Assembly (NCBI RefSeq): GCF_000374125.1
Contig: NZ_KB893643.1
Location: forward strand, 379,645-443,644
DNA length: 64,000 bases
Source: Niabella aurantiaca DSM 17617
GTDB taxonomy: Bacteria; Bacteroidota; Bacteroidia; Chitinophagales; Chitinophagaceae
Direction: 5' to 3'
The notes below the pieces were generated by a model that was given only the letters and a program-made list of their open reading frames with translations, was not told the DNA's origin and did no database searches. A program made the translations under genes and the position numbers. Positions 33,105 through 42,328 of the stretch are shown piece after piece (position 1 is the first letter of the stretch; each line of letters begins with the position of its first letter).

Positions 33105-35489
33105 ATGATGCGCTTTTTTAAATTCATTGCAGTGCTGTTTGCTATAACCGGCGCTGCCCCGGTATTCAGTCAGGACTTTGTTGCCCGCATGGAAACATGG
33201 AACGAAAAAGATCCCATTCAAAAAACATATCTCCACCTGGACCGGGAAGCCTATTTTTCGGGACAGACCGTCTGGTTCAAAGCCTATTTTTTATCCGGCT
33301 TCCTGCCCTCCGCAGCCAACTCCACATTGTTTGTGGAGTTGCGGAACAATGCGTCTGCCCTCGTCATAAAAAAAGTGGTTCCGGTATTCGGTGCGCTTTC
33401 CTACGGGCAGCTCGACCTGCCGGATTCATTACCCACCGGCTCCTACCAGTTGCGGGCCTATACCCCGCTGATGCTGAATTTTGACAAGGCCTATTTGTTT
33501 TCAAAACGCATTGTGATCTTTGGGCGCAATAAGGTCCGGCCGGCCGCCGGCAGTGCTTCCACCATTCAGCTCCGGTTTTATCCAGAAGGCGGTAACCTCG
33601 TTGCCGGTATCAGCAACAATATTGCTTTTAAGGCTACAGACCAGCATGGGCTGCCGGTAACAGTGTCCGGGGAAGTCCGCGATGCACAGGACCATCCGGT
33701 GGTTTCCTTCTCCAGCAGCCATGATGGTATGGGGCGGTTCACTTTAACCCCCGGAGCCGGCGTACGGTATCGCGCCCTGCTGCACGGGCTGCAGCAACAG
33801 CCCGTCGATCTGCCAGAAAGCAGCCCCGAAGGTGTTGCGCTTAAATTGAAGAACGGCAACCAGTCCAAAACCTTTACCCTCGGTTACCAGGGCAGCCGGC
33901 ACACCCCGGCCTATATAGTGGGGCAGATGCAGCACCACATCGTATTCAAGCAGGCGCTTGCACCGGCGGATAACAATTACATAAGCGGCACCATCCAAAC
34001 CGGCAATCTTCCTTCGGGTGTATTGCAGGTCACGGTCTTTAATAAAGACGGAATACCCCTTGCCGAACGGTTAACGTTTATCGATAATAAAGAGTACGTG
34101 CTTCCGGCAACATTCAGCGCCGATACGCTGAACAATGCCCCCCGTAAAAAAAACCACTTCAGCATTACATTACCCGACAGCGTAACGGGAAACTTTTCTG
34201 TTTCGGTCACCGATGCGGGTTATGAACCGGACCAATACCGGCCACAGAATATCTACAGCTCCTTCCTGCTTACCAGCGATATACCGGGATATGTGCATAT
34301 GCCCCGCTATTATTTTACCGGCGCGCCCGGCGCCGCTGACGATATAGAGCTGGTCATGCTGACCAATGGCTGGCGCCGGTTCAAATGGACGGATGTAACC
34401 GCCGGTACACTGCCGGCTCCGCAGCATACAGACCCGGGATTCATCAGCCTTTCCGGAAAAGCGACCATCGCGGGATCGGGAAAATCATTTGCCGACCGCG
34501 ACCTGCTGGTTTGGGTAGCAACTGACTCGGGACGCAGCCTCCAGATGGTCAAAACCGATGCAGAAGGCCGGTTCAAAATGGACTCCATGATCTTCTTTAA
34601 TAAGGCTCGTGTGCTGTTCAGCGATGTGATGGGAAAGAAAAACAAATTCCTGACCATCAAACTGAATACCGACTCGCTTACCCGCTCCTATGCGCTGCCG
34701 CCCTTAAACATCCCTTTCCGTCCTGCGGCCGCAGCTACCGGTGCCCTTTCTGCAAAAATGATGAGTGCTTATACCGACTATACCCACGGCGAAGGAGTGA
34801 TGCTGGACAGCGTGGTGGTGCTGGGTACCAAAACACGCCTGCAAAAGCTGGAGGAGCGCTATATGAGCGGGCTCTTTAGCGGGGGCATCAATGCGCGTAC
34901 TATCGACCTTACCCGGGAATTCATTCCTCAACTGAATATCTTTGACTACCTGCAGGGAAGAATTCCCAGTCTTACGGTGGAGCGCGGAGGCCAATTTGGA
35001 AATTACCGGTTGTTTTACCGGCAATCCGGTGCACGCCGCCCCATGCAGCTGTACCTGGACGAAGTGCCCACAGATGCCGACATGATCGCGGCCATCCCGC
35101 CTTCCGATATTGCATTGGTAAAAGTTTTTCCCAGTTTTGCGGGCGCTCCCGGAGGCGGCGCCAATGGGGTGCTGGCCATATATACCAAACGCGGTGATGA
35201 GCTCAACTACGCCATGGAATCCTCCGCAACCATTGTAGACTATGAAGGGTACAGTATCCTGAAAGAATTTTATGCGCCCGATTATTCCAGGCCGGCCGCG
35301 ATCCCGTATAATGATTACCGGCTAACACTGGACTGGAAACCGGAGATCTTCATATCGGGGAAAGACTCCCGCATACCGGTGACCTTTTACAATAACGACC
35401 GTACCAAACGGTTTAAAGTGGTAGCCGAAGGCATTACGAGTACGGGAAAATTACTGATGCTGGAGCAATATGTGGAGCCGGGAAAATAA
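33105..35489 (+). CDS. Secreted MG2-domain protein with C-terminal TonB-plug domain, copy 2
   Basis: A 794-residue paralogue of the gene before it. Start MMRFFKFIAVLFAITG gives a signal peptide cleaved near SQ|DF; the long upstream in-frame extension to 32895 is rejected as junk. The MG2 module has YLHLDREAYFSGQTVWFK; beta-sandwich landmarks FYPEGGNL and TNGWRRFKW match copy 1; the plug segment (~605-705) has NIFDYLQGRIPSLTV, LYLDEVPTD and GVLAIYTKRG; the C-terminus again carries YNNDRTKRFKVVAEG. The plug is not followed by a barrel. Collinearity over the entire length shows a tandem duplication followed by marked divergence, suggesting distinct ligands or partners. No SusC/SusD or sigma/anti-sigma pair is adjacent. 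Confidence 0.85.
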   Translation: MMRFFKFIAVLFAITGAAPVFSQDFVARMETWNEKDPIQKTYLHLDREAYFSGQTVWFKAYFLSGFLPSAANSTLFVELRNNASALVIKKVVPVFGALSYGQLDLPDSLPTGSYQLRAYTPLMLNFDKAYLFSKRIVIFGRNKVRPAAGSASTIQLRFYPEGGNLVAGISNNIAFKATDQHGLPVTVSGEVRDAQDHPVVSFSSSHDGMGRFTLTPGAGVRYRALLHGLQQQPVDLPESSPEGVALKLKNGNQSKTFTLGYQGSRHTPAYIVGQMQHHIVFKQALAPADNNYISGTIQTGNLPSGVLQVTVFNKDGIPLAERLTFIDNKEYVLPATFSADTLNNAPRKKNHFSITLPDSVTGNFSVSVTDAGYEPDQYRPQNIYSSFLLTSDIPGYVHMPRYYFTGAPGAADDIELVMLTNGWRRFKWTDVTAGTLPAPQHTDPGFISLSGKATIAGSGKSFADRDLLVWVATDSGRSLQMVKTDAEGRFKMDSMIFFNKARVLFSDVMGKKNKFLTIKLNTDSLTRSYALPPLNIPFRPAAAATGALSAKMMSAYTDYTHGEGVMLDSVVVLGTKTRLQKLEERYMSGLFSGGINARTIDLTREFIPQLNIFDYLQGRIPSLTVERGGQFGNYRLFYRQSGARRPMQLYLDEVPTDADMIAAIPPSDIALVKVFPSFAGAPGGGANGVLAIYTKRGDELNYAMESSATIVDYEGYSILKEFYAPDYSRPAAIPYNDYRLTLDWKPEIFISGKDSRIPVTFYNNDRTKRFKVVAEGITSTGKLLMLEQYVEPGK

Positions 35490-35729
35490 GCAGGGGCATC
35501 CGCAAAATATATTACCGGTGGGCTGCACCTCCGGATCGGCTTTGATGCTCATAGCTATCGTTATTAACGCCGCTAATGCGGCTAACAGCATTCTTATCTG
35601 CCGCACCAATTTTCCAACGGTTGCTGAGGTACGGAGCACTTATATGCCATATAACAAAAACCCACAACCGTTGTACAGAGCCGCAGCGCGGCGGTAATAT
35701 TGCTTATCTTTATCGCCAAACATCCTGAT
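35490..35729. other. Intergenic stretch with inverted repeats before the Nif3 gene
   Basis: About 240 bases. It contains CAACGGTTG (35612-35620) repeated inverted as CAACCGTTG (about 35671-35679) and two GC-rich mini-hairpins, GCCGC-TAAT-GCGGC near 35569-35583 and GCCGC-AGC-GCGGC near 35684-35696. These look like ordinary intergenic repeat elements; no reading frame is supported. Confidence 0.35.
35705..35712 (+). promoter_or_regulatory. Candidate -7 box of the Nif3 gene
   Basis: TATCTTTA, identical to the citrate synthase and folP -7 candidates, placed 17 bases before the ATG at 35730 and downstream of the alternative in-frame start at 35700, which is therefore unlikely. Confidence 0.4.
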
Positions 35730-36824
35730 ATGACCATCCGTTCAGTTACAGATATCCTTGAGACCATTGCTCCTCCTGCCCTGCAGGAAAGCTACGACAA
35801 TGCAGGATTGCTTACGGGCCAGCAAAACTGGCCGTGTACCGGCATCCTCTGTTGCCTGGATGCGATCGAAGCCGTGGTGGATGAGGCTATTGAAAAAAAC
35901 TGCAACCTGGTGGTGGCACATCACCCCATCGTTTTTTCAGGACTGAAAAGGATCAACGGCAAGAATTACGTGGAGCGCACCCTTATCCGGGCCATCAAGC
36001 ATGACATTGCCATCTATGCCATCCACACCAACCTGGATAATGTATTGCATGGCGTAAACGGAAAGATCGCTGAAAAACTGGGATTGATCAATCTCCGGAT
36101 ACTGGCACCGAAAGAGCGTCAGTTGGAAAAGCTTTATTTCTTTGTACCCACAGAGCATGCAGACAAAGTGATGACGGCTATTTTTACGGCCGGGGGCGGT
36201 GAGATCGGTAATTACCGGGAATGCAGTTTCAGCACTACCGGCAAAGGCAGTTTCCTGCCCGGAAATAATGCCCGGCCGTTCACCGGGGAGATCGGCAGGC
36301 GGCATGAAGCCGAAGAGCTGAAAATAGAGATCCTTTATCCCTCCTACCTCAGAAACAAAATACTTGCAACCCTGCGTGAAAACCATCCTTACGAGGAAGT
36401 TGCTTATGAAACCATTGCTTTAAATAACCTCCATCAGGAGCTGGGCGCCGGTATTACCGGGGAGCTTCCGGAAGCCCTGGAAGAATCCGTTTTTCTTCAA
36501 AAACTCCAGGCAGTGTTTCAACTGTCCGCACTCCGGCATACCGCGCTCCTGGGTAAAAAAATCAGGCAGGTAAGTATCTGCGGCGGCGCCGGCAGCTTCC
36601 TGACAAAAGCCGCAATAAACTCAGGATCAGATGCATACGTAACATCAGACATCAAATACCACGAATTCTTCGATGCCGACGGTCAGCTCCTGCTGGCAGA
36701 TATCGGGCACCACGAAAGCGAGCAGTTCACCATAGAATTGCTGCATCATATTTTACAGGAAAAAATCCCTAACTTTGCCGTCCTTAAAACAGCAGTAAAT
36801 ACCAACCCGGTACATTATCTGTAG
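35730..36824 (+). CDS. Nif3-like dinuclear metal centre hexameric protein
   Basis: A 364-residue NIF3/YqfO family protein. The N-terminal NIF3 half has IAPPALQESYDNAGLLTGQ, here across residues ~12-30, and the metal-ligand motif VVAHHPIVFSG (two histidines). An inserted PII-like domain of about 100 residues (beginning KLYFFVPTEHADKVMTAIF) follows, then the second NIF3 half with GADIGHHESEQF-type ligands (LLADIGHHESEQ). This three-part layout is typical of Bacillus YqfO and Bacteroidota members. The protein binds two metals; a GTP cyclohydrolase-like role has been proposed for relatives but is unsettled. The zinc-ribbon coiled-coil gene 48 bases downstream is its conserved neighbour. Confidence 0.92.
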   Translation: MTIRSVTDILETIAPPALQESYDNAGLLTGQQNWPCTGILCCLDAIEAVVDEAIEKNCNLVVAHHPIVFSGLKRINGKNYVERTLIRAIKHDIAIYAIHTNLDNVLHGVNGKIAEKLGLINLRILAPKERQLEKLYFFVPTEHADKVMTAIFTAGGGEIGNYRECSFSTTGKGSFLPGNNARPFTGEIGRRHEAEELKIEILYPSYLRNKILATLRENHPYEEVAYETIALNNLHQELGAGITGELPEALEESVFLQKLQAVFQLSALRHTALLGKKIRQVSICGGAGSFLTKAAINSGSDAYVTSDIKYHEFFDADGQLLLADIGHHESEQFTIELLHHILQEKIPNFAVLKTAVNTNPVHYL

Positions 36825-36872
36825 CGCGGTGTTACCGTCTGATTTTTAAAATATTCAAACAGTAAGAAACAT

Positions 36873-37628
36873 ATGCCACAAATTAAAGAGTTTTCAATTG
36901 AAGAAAAACTGGGCTCCCTGATCAACTTGCAAAAGATCGACAGCAAGATGGATGAGATCAAAATTTTAAAAGGCGAACTTCCCATGGAAGTAGCTGACCT
37001 TGAAGATGAGATCCACGGACTGCATTCCCGTCAGACACGCATCGAAGAAGAGATCAATGGTGTTACCGAATTCATTGAAGAACGGAAAGCGGCAATCAAA
37101 GAATCTGAAGAACTGATCAAGAAATATGAGAAGGACAGCGAGAATGTAAAGAACAACCGTGAGTTTGAAGCCATCAATAAAGAAGTTGAGATGCAGCAGC
37201 TGGAGGTAAAGCTGGCAGAAAAGCACATCAAGGATGCCAATGAGGAAATTGCGGACAAAGTCGTTCTTCTGGAAAAAGCCAAGAAAAACCTCAGTGCCAA
37301 GGAAAGTGTTCTGGAATTAAAGAAAACCGAACTCGAAAAGATCATCTCTGCCAACGAAAAAGAAGAAAAGGAATATCAAAAGCTTTCTGAGGCGGCAAAA
37401 GAGGGTGTGGAACCCCGCCTGCTGGCCAGCTATGAAAAGATCCGCGGTAACTTCCGGAATGGTCTGGCTGTGGTGCCGGTAGTGCGTGATGCCTGTGGCG
37501 GATGCTTTTATGCTATTCCTCCGCAAAAACAGAGCGAGATCAAACAACACAAAAAAATCATCGCGTGTGAAAACTGCGGCCGCATCCTCGTAGACGAAGA
37601 GCTGCACAACAACGTTGACGTAAAATAA
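36873..37628 (+). CDS. Coiled-coil protein with C4-type zinc ribbon (zf-RING_7 family)
   Basis: A 251-residue protein dominated by a long antiparallel coiled coil (about residues 10-185, highly charged, beginning KLGSLINLQKIDSKMDEIK) and ending in a zinc ribbon with two CxxC knuckles, DACGGCFYA near 206-214 and ACENCGRIL near 229-237. The family includes CdsZ-type structures from Chlamydia and Helicobacter proteins with nucleic-acid-binding potential. In Bacteroidota it habitually follows the Nif3 gene, as here. The exact function is unknown. Two tandem hairpins follow its stop. Confidence 0.9.
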   Translation: MPQIKEFSIEEKLGSLINLQKIDSKMDEIKILKGELPMEVADLEDEIHGLHSRQTRIEEEINGVTEFIEERKAAIKESEELIKKYEKDSENVKNNREFEAINKEVEMQQLEVKLAEKHIKDANEEIADKVVLLEKAKKNLSAKESVLELKKTELEKIISANEKEEKEYQKLSEAAKEGVEPRLLASYEKIRGNFRNGLAVVPVVRDACGGCFYAIPPQKQSEIKQHKKIIACENCGRILVDEELHNNVDVK

Positions 37629-37639
37629 ATTCTTTTTTT

Positions 37640-37670
37640 CTGTCTGCCTGCAGACAGGCTTTTTTATTTT
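37640..37670 (+). terminator. Terminator after the zinc-ribbon gene
   Basis: Perfect eight-base-pair stem CTGTCTGC / GCAGACAG with two-base loop (part of a longer palindrome), then GC and T-rich TTTTTTATTTT. Confidence 0.8.
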
Positions 37671-37697
37671 CCCCCATTTGAAAGAATGGGGGTTTTT
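37671..37697 (+). terminator. Second hairpin with T tract in the recN leader region
   Basis: Perfect eight-base-pair stem CCCCCATT / AATGGGGG with six-base loop, followed by five T. It follows directly after the first terminator and ends 30 bases before recN, so it is either a backup terminator or lies in the recN upstream region. Confidence 0.6.
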
Positions 37698-37727
37698 CTT
37701 TCGGTCTTTTTCTTAATTTGCCTTCCC

Positions 37728-39383
37728 ATGCTGAAGCAACTACATATCCGGAACTATGTGATCATCGATGCGCTGGAGATCCATTTCTCCAATGGTATGA
37801 ATATCGTGACGGGGGAAACCGGTGCAGGAAAATCGATCATCCTGGGCGCGTTGTCGCTGATACTGGGAGAAAGGGCAGATACGGCCGCCCTGGTAGACAA
37901 AGAAAAGAAATGCATTATCGAAGGGTTGTTCGCTCCCGGAACGGTAAGCGAGATCACACAATTCCTGGAGACCAACGACCTGGACCCTTCGCCGGAAATC
38001 ACCATCCGGCGGGAGATCAGCAGTAGTGGCAAAAGCCGCGCTTTTATCAATGACACCCCTGTAAACCTGACGCAGCTGCAACAGCTGAGCTCACTGCTGG
38101 TAGACCTGCACCAGCAATTTGATACCCTGCAGCTGGGCAACACCGATTTCCAGGTGCATGTACTGGATGCCCTGGCCAACAATGCAAAATCCGTCAGCGA
38201 GTATCGCCTGGCCTTTGCCGGATGGCAGCAGCACAAAAAAAAGCTGGAACAGCTAAAAGAACAACAGGCGCAGCTGGATAAGGAAAGCGACTACAACCAG
38301 TTTCAATACGATGAACTGGCCGAGGCTAACCTTAAAGAAAACGAGCTGGAAGAGATCGACGAAACGCTAAAGCTCTTGTCTAATTCCGAAGACATCAAAG
38401 GAGCGCTGGCCAAGGCCTATAACGAGCTGGAAGAAGGCGAGCAGCCATTGGTACAGCAATTAAAAAGCATTGCCCACCTGCTGGGCAATTACAGCAATTT
38501 TCATAAGGACCTCCCGGACCTGGTGAACCGGCTGAACAGCGCGCAGGTGGAGCTGCAGGATATTGCTGCAGAGCTGGAGCACATCAGCAACGGCATTCAT
38601 TACGATCCGGAAAAAATAGAAGCCCTGAGCGACCGGCTTTCCATGGGATATAAGTTGCAGAAAAAACACGGGATGCAGTCTACAAACGAACTGCTGGCGC
38701 TGCAGCAGCAGCTGGAAGAAAAGCTACAGGGTGTGGCGCATATCCAGGAAGACATCGCCACCCTGGAAGCCGCTACCGAACAGCACCGCCAGTCGGTAGC
38801 AGCCATCGCACAAAAAATTTCGGACGCACGCAAAAAGCAGATCGCACCGTTTGAGAAAAAAGTAGACGCACTGCTTACCCAGGTGGGCATGCCCAATGCG
38901 GCGCTGCGTGTTTCTTTTGAAAAAAGAGCACCGGGACCCCAGGGCGCCGATGCCGTGGACTTTTTATTTGATGCCAACAAAAGCGGCCAGTTCAAACCCG
39001 TGCACAAAGTAGCGAGCGGCGGGGAGTTAAGCCGGCTGATGCTTTGCATCAAAAGCCTGGTAGCCCAGCGCATGAACCTCCCTACCCTTATCTTTGATGA
39101 AATTGACACCGGCATCTCCGGCGAAGCGGCAAAACAGGTAGGCATCATTATGAAGGACCTGGCAGCCAGCCGGCAGGTGATCTGCATCACCCATCAGCCG
39201 CAGATTGCCGGTCGTGCAGATGCGCACTATTTTGTATACAAGGAAGCATCCGGAAAACAGGTACGTACCGGCATGCGGCAGCTGAATACCGAAGAGCGGA
39301 TCACTGCCATTGCAAAAATGCTCAGCGGCGAAAAACCCACGGCCGCGGCGTTAGAAAATGCAAGGGAGATGGTGCAGGCGTAA
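37728..39383 (+). CDS. recN: DNA repair protein RecN
   Basis: A 551-residue SMC-like ATPase that acts early in double-strand break repair. The start MLKQLHIRNYVIIDALEI is the family N-terminus; Walker A GETGAGKS is at residues 29-36, a long coiled coil (about 155-365) forms the arm, and the C-terminal half has the signature SGGELSRLMLCIKSL and Walker B LPTLIFDEIDTGISGEAA. An in-frame start at 37686 lies inside a hairpin and is rejected. It is preceded by two hairpins, so it likely has its own promoter (TTAATTTG at about 37713-37720 resembles a -7 box). Confidence 0.95.
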   Translation: MLKQLHIRNYVIIDALEIHFSNGMNIVTGETGAGKSIILGALSLILGERADTAALVDKEKKCIIEGLFAPGTVSEITQFLETNDLDPSPEITIRREISSSGKSRAFINDTPVNLTQLQQLSSLLVDLHQQFDTLQLGNTDFQVHVLDALANNAKSVSEYRLAFAGWQQHKKKLEQLKEQQAQLDKESDYNQFQYDELAEANLKENELEEIDETLKLLSNSEDIKGALAKAYNELEEGEQPLVQQLKSIAHLLGNYSNFHKDLPDLVNRLNSAQVELQDIAAELEHISNGIHYDPEKIEALSDRLSMGYKLQKKHGMQSTNELLALQQQLEEKLQGVAHIQEDIATLEAATEQHRQSVAAIAQKISDARKKQIAPFEKKVDALLTQVGMPNAALRVSFEKRAPGPQGADAVDFLFDANKSGQFKPVHKVASGGELSRLMLCIKSLVAQRMNLPTLIFDEIDTGISGEAAKQVGIIMKDLAASRQVICITHQPQIAGRADAHYFVYKEASGKQVRTGMRQLNTEERITAIAKMLSGEKPTAAALENAREMVQA

Positions 39384-39384
39384 A

Positions 39385-39553
39385 TTTTTTGTTCCATGTT
39401 CCAGGTTTAAAATTCTCCAGCCGGACGTCAAAGGAACAAAGAGACTTGGGGAGGGAGGGTTTGATACCTGGCGCGAGATTCTTCACCTGAGAAAAGATCA
39501 TCGAATATATCAGGGGTTTCATTTCCAAATCTCCACATCTTCAGATTTTCAAA
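39385..39553. repeat. Degenerate GTTCCATGTTCCAGG and TTTCAAATT intergenic words
   Basis: Between convergent recN and the phosphopantetheinyl transferase. GTTCCATGTTCCAGGTTTAA (39391-39410) belongs to the GAACCT word family also seen at 42329-42350 and 59363-59400; AAATCTCCACATCTTCAG and ATTTTCAAATT (39525-39554) form a separate TTTCAAAT-type word family. Confidence 0.5.
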
Positions 39554-40162
39554 TTACTCCGACTCTACATAGCTCAAACAAAGTCCCGCCAACTGCTGCA
39601 GACGCACATTTAGCCAGCTATCCGTAAGCATAAAATGGCAATCAAATGCAGACCGCACCTCATTATAACCGGTAAACCGGATATGCTCCCGGAAATCCAC
39701 TTTGCCCAAACCATACCATTTATATACTGCCTCCTTGGCAGACCAAACCTGGGTGTACTCCTCCATCGAAAGGGGGTTCAGCAATTCCATTTCAGAAGGG
39801 CTCATAAATTTATGGCGGATGGAAACCACCTTTTCCACGGGAATTTCAATATCAATGCCCACCCGCTGCTCCCGGCTCACGATGGCAGCCGCGTAATCGC
39901 CGCAATGCGAAATCGAAAAATGAAAGGCTTCATCCGGGAGGTATGGTTTCCGTGTTTCAGCGATCTGTATCAGGTGGTATGGAAAACCTGGAAAGAGGTA
40001 TTGCAGCAAAAAACGGCCGGCAAGGTGCTGCAGCATTTTATGCGGATGGGTCACCGCGCGGTGTACCGGCACTTTCTCCTTAAAAAAACCCGGCTCCTCC
40101 TCGATCTTCCAGATCCCCAGCCTCGTGGAATTGTTAATTTCTTCTTGAAAAATAACAGACAT
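39554..40162 (-). CDS. 4'-phosphopantetheinyl transferase superfamily protein (Sfp-like)
   Basis: A 202-residue enzyme that would move phosphopantetheine from CoA to a carrier-protein serine. Metal and CoA signatures are present: FSISHCGDYAAAI near 81-93, GVGIDIE-type RVGIDIEIPVEK near 100-111, and WSAKEAVYKWYGLGKVDF near 141-158. Its two-subdomain length (about 200) and N-terminal region fit the Sfp/AcpT side more than the 120-residue AcpS. No PKS or NRPS genes are nearby, so it may serve fatty acid synthesis ACP or a distant cluster. It is convergent with recN and divergent from dcd. Confidence 0.9.
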   Translation of the reverse strand: MSVIFQEEINNSTRLGIWKIEEEPGFFKEKVPVHRAVTHPHKMLQHLAGRFLLQYLFPGFPYHLIQIAETRKPYLPDEAFHFSISHCGDYAAAIVSREQRVGIDIEIPVEKVVSIRHKFMSPSEMELLNPLSMEEYTQVWSAKEAVYKWYGLGKVDFREHIRFTGYNEVRSAFDCHFMLTDSWLNVRLQQLAGLCLSYVESE

Positions 40163-40358
40163 AAATAATCGGATTCACTTAATTTGTGCAAGTTAAGGAT
40201 TTCAAACGGGGGCGGGAGTTCCTGAAAGGCTGTTTATCCTACACGATCATGCCGAACAATGCCGGACTAAACCGGTTTCAGCTGCTATTCAGCAGCTGCC
40301 TGTTCTGCATGACAGCGTACCATTTCAGATAGCTCCTTCCCTTTTCAAAGCATGAATC

Positions 40359-40895
40359 ATGATCTTATCGGACCTGCGCATACTGGAAGAAATAGAGAAA
40401 GGAACCATCCGCATTGAACCCTACGACCGGGACTGCCTGGGTAGCAACTCCTACGATGTGCACCTCGGGGCCTGGCTGGCAACCTATAAAAATCACCAGC
40501 TGGATGCCAGGCAGCACAACGAGATCGCTTATTTTGAAATTCCCGGAGAAGGCTTTGTACTCTATCCTCATATTTTTTACCTGGGCGTTACCCTGGAATA
40601 TACAGAATCCCATGCGCATGTGCCGTTTCTCGAAGGCAAATCTTCCACCGGCCGCCTGGGCATCGACATACATGCCACTGCCGGCAAAGGCGATGTGGGT
40701 TTTTGCGGGCACTGGACCCTGGAGATCTCCGTAAAACAACCGGTAAAGATCTACAAGGGCATGCCCATCGGTCAGCTGATCTATTTCCCGGTTGAGGGAG
40801 AGATCGAAGTAAAATACAACCAGAAGAAAAACGCCAAATACAGCAGCCAGCCCAACCGCCCCATAGAAAGCATGATGTGGAAGAATAAATTTTAA
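40359..40895 (+). CDS. dcd: dCTP deaminase
   Basis: A 178-residue trimeric dCTP deaminase that makes dUTP for dTMP synthesis. The family start MILSDLRILEEIEKGTIRIEP is split here as residues 1-21; key motifs are NSYDVHLG near 30-37, KSSTGRLGIDIHATAG at 94-109 and the catalytic Glu122 in HWTLEISV, followed by GMPIGQLIYF. The sequence lacks the extra features of bifunctional Dcd-Dut enzymes that I would recognise, so dUTPase activity is not assumed. It stands alone between the transferase and the E2 gene. Confidence 0.95.
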   Translation: MILSDLRILEEIEKGTIRIEPYDRDCLGSNSYDVHLGAWLATYKNHQLDARQHNEIAYFEIPGEGFVLYPHIFYLGVTLEYTESHAHVPFLEGKSSTGRLGIDIHATAGKGDVGFCGHWTLEISVKQPVKIYKGMPIGQLIYFPVEGEIEVKYNQKKNAKYSSQPNRPIESMMWKNKF

Positions 40896-40952
40896 CCCCT
40901 TCACTTCAGGCTACTTACGCAACTAACAAACGAATGTTAGATGCTAAATCAC

Positions 40953-40960
40953 TATTTTTG
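40953..40960 (+). promoter_or_regulatory. -7 box of the E2 acyltransferase gene
   Basis: TATTTTTG, perfect TAnnTTTG match, predicting transcription start near 40967 and a leader of about 44 bases to the ATG at 41011. Confidence 0.5.
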
Positions 40961-41010
40961 CGCCGGCTGATCATTTTAAACTAAATTTATTCAATAAATA
41001 CAATTGTTCT

Positions 41011-42324
41011 ATGGCTTTAGAGGATCTGGTAATGCCCAAGTTAGGAGAAAGCATCATGGAAGCAACCATTCTAAAATGGTTAAAGCAGATAGGCGATGCC
41101 GTGGAAATGGATGAAACCGTTCTGGAGATCGCAACCGATAAGGTCGACAGTGAAGTACCCAGTACTGCCAGCGGTGTTATTGAAGCCATTCTTTTTAATG
41201 AAAACGATGTGGTGCCCATCGGTACCGTTATTGCCCGCATCCGCACCGAAGAATCGGACGGTGAAACCGCTGCGCCCAGGCCTTTATCCGCCCGGCAGCC
41301 GGAACCGGTTGCTCCGGAGCAGGAGCAGGAAGCCGAAGTGGTTTCTTCCACCATCAAACCAGAACCAGGGGGCACGGCCGCTGCTAAATTTTACTCTCCG
41401 CTTGTATTGAATATTGCCGCCAGTGAAGGGATATCCATGAGCGAGCTGGAAAAGATACCCGGTACCGGCAAAGAAGGACGCGTAACAAAAAATGACATCC
41501 TTGCTTATGTAGCCACCCGCTCCCACCAGCAGACACCGGCAGCAGGCGTTACACCACCCGCCGCGCCCGCAAAAGAACCACCACAAAACAGCAGCCTGGA
41601 GATCAGCCGCTATAGCGGTAACGTGGAGATCATTGAAATGGACCGTATGCGCAAGCTGATCGCGGAACATATGGTACGCAGCAAACAGACCAGTCCGCAC
41701 GTGACCAGCTTTTCCGAAGCCGATGTAACCAATATGGTGATGTGGCGGGAGAAAGTAAAAAAAGACTTCGAAAAGCGGGAAGGCACCAGGATCACCTTTA
41801 TGCCCCTGTTCATCGAAGCCATTACGCGATGCATCAAGCGCTTCCCGCTGATCAACAGTTCGGTGGAAGGCGATAAGATCATCATCAAAAAAGACATCAA
41901 CATCGGGATGGCAACCGCCCTGCCCAGCGGCAACCTGATCGTTCCCGTTATCAAAAATGCCGACCAGCTCAACCTGACCGGGCTGGCCAAACGCGTAAAC
42001 GGCCTGGCCGATGCAGCGCGTAACAATAAGCTTAAGGCAGAAGATACACAGGGCGGTACCTTTACCCTTACCAATGTGGGCACCTTCGGCAGTTTGGCCG
42101 GCACACCCATCATCAACCAGCCGCAGGTGGCCATCCTGGCGGTAGGTGCCATTAAAAAGCGGCCGGTTGTAATAGAAACACCGCAGGGCGACAGCATTGC
42201 CATCCGGCACATGATGGTGCTGAGTATGAGCTACGATCACCGCGTGGTAGACGGTGCCCTGGGAGCAACCTTCCTCAGCGCCGTTGCCAAAGAGCTGGAG
42301 AGTTTTGTTCCCGTAGAGGTTTAA
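41011..42324 (+). CDS. 2-oxo acid dehydrogenase E2 subunit (dihydrolipoamide acyltransferase)
   Basis: A 437-residue E2 chain. One lipoyl domain (residues 1-80) carries lipoylated Lys44 in EIATDKVDSEVPS. A Pro/Ala/Glu linker is followed by a peripheral-subunit-binding domain (about 130-165, with VLNIAASEGISMSELEKIPGTG shown across it) and the catalytic core with SYDHRVVDGALG around His410. It transfers acyl groups from lipoate to CoA in a large cube-like core. The core wording is closest to branched-chain (BkdB-like) or general acyltransferases of Bacteroidota. E1 and E3 genes are not in the window, so substrate stays open. Words GGTTCCAGGTTCAACG follow its stop. Confidence 0.92.
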   Translation: MALEDLVMPKLGESIMEATILKWLKQIGDAVEMDETVLEIATDKVDSEVPSTASGVIEAILFNENDVVPIGTVIARIRTEESDGETAAPRPLSARQPEPVAPEQEQEAEVVSSTIKPEPGGTAAAKFYSPLVLNIAASEGISMSELEKIPGTGKEGRVTKNDILAYVATRSHQQTPAAGVTPPAAPAKEPPQNSSLEISRYSGNVEIIEMDRMRKLIAEHMVRSKQTSPHVTSFSEADVTNMVMWREKVKKDFEKREGTRITFMPLFIEAITRCIKRFPLINSSVEGDKIIIKKDINIGMATALPSGNLIVPVIKNADQLNLTGLAKRVNGLADAARNNKLKAEDTQGGTFTLTNVGTFGSLAGTPIINQPQVAILAVGAIKKRPVVIETPQGDSIAIRHMMVLSMSYDHRVVDGALGATFLSAVAKELESFVPVEV

Positions 42325-42328
42325 GAGG

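Noticed and set aside
41284-42240. 318-residue minus-strand frame inside the E2 gene
   Set aside because: It is the mirror of a highly conserved E2 coding frame and contains no domain; a typical shadow frame.
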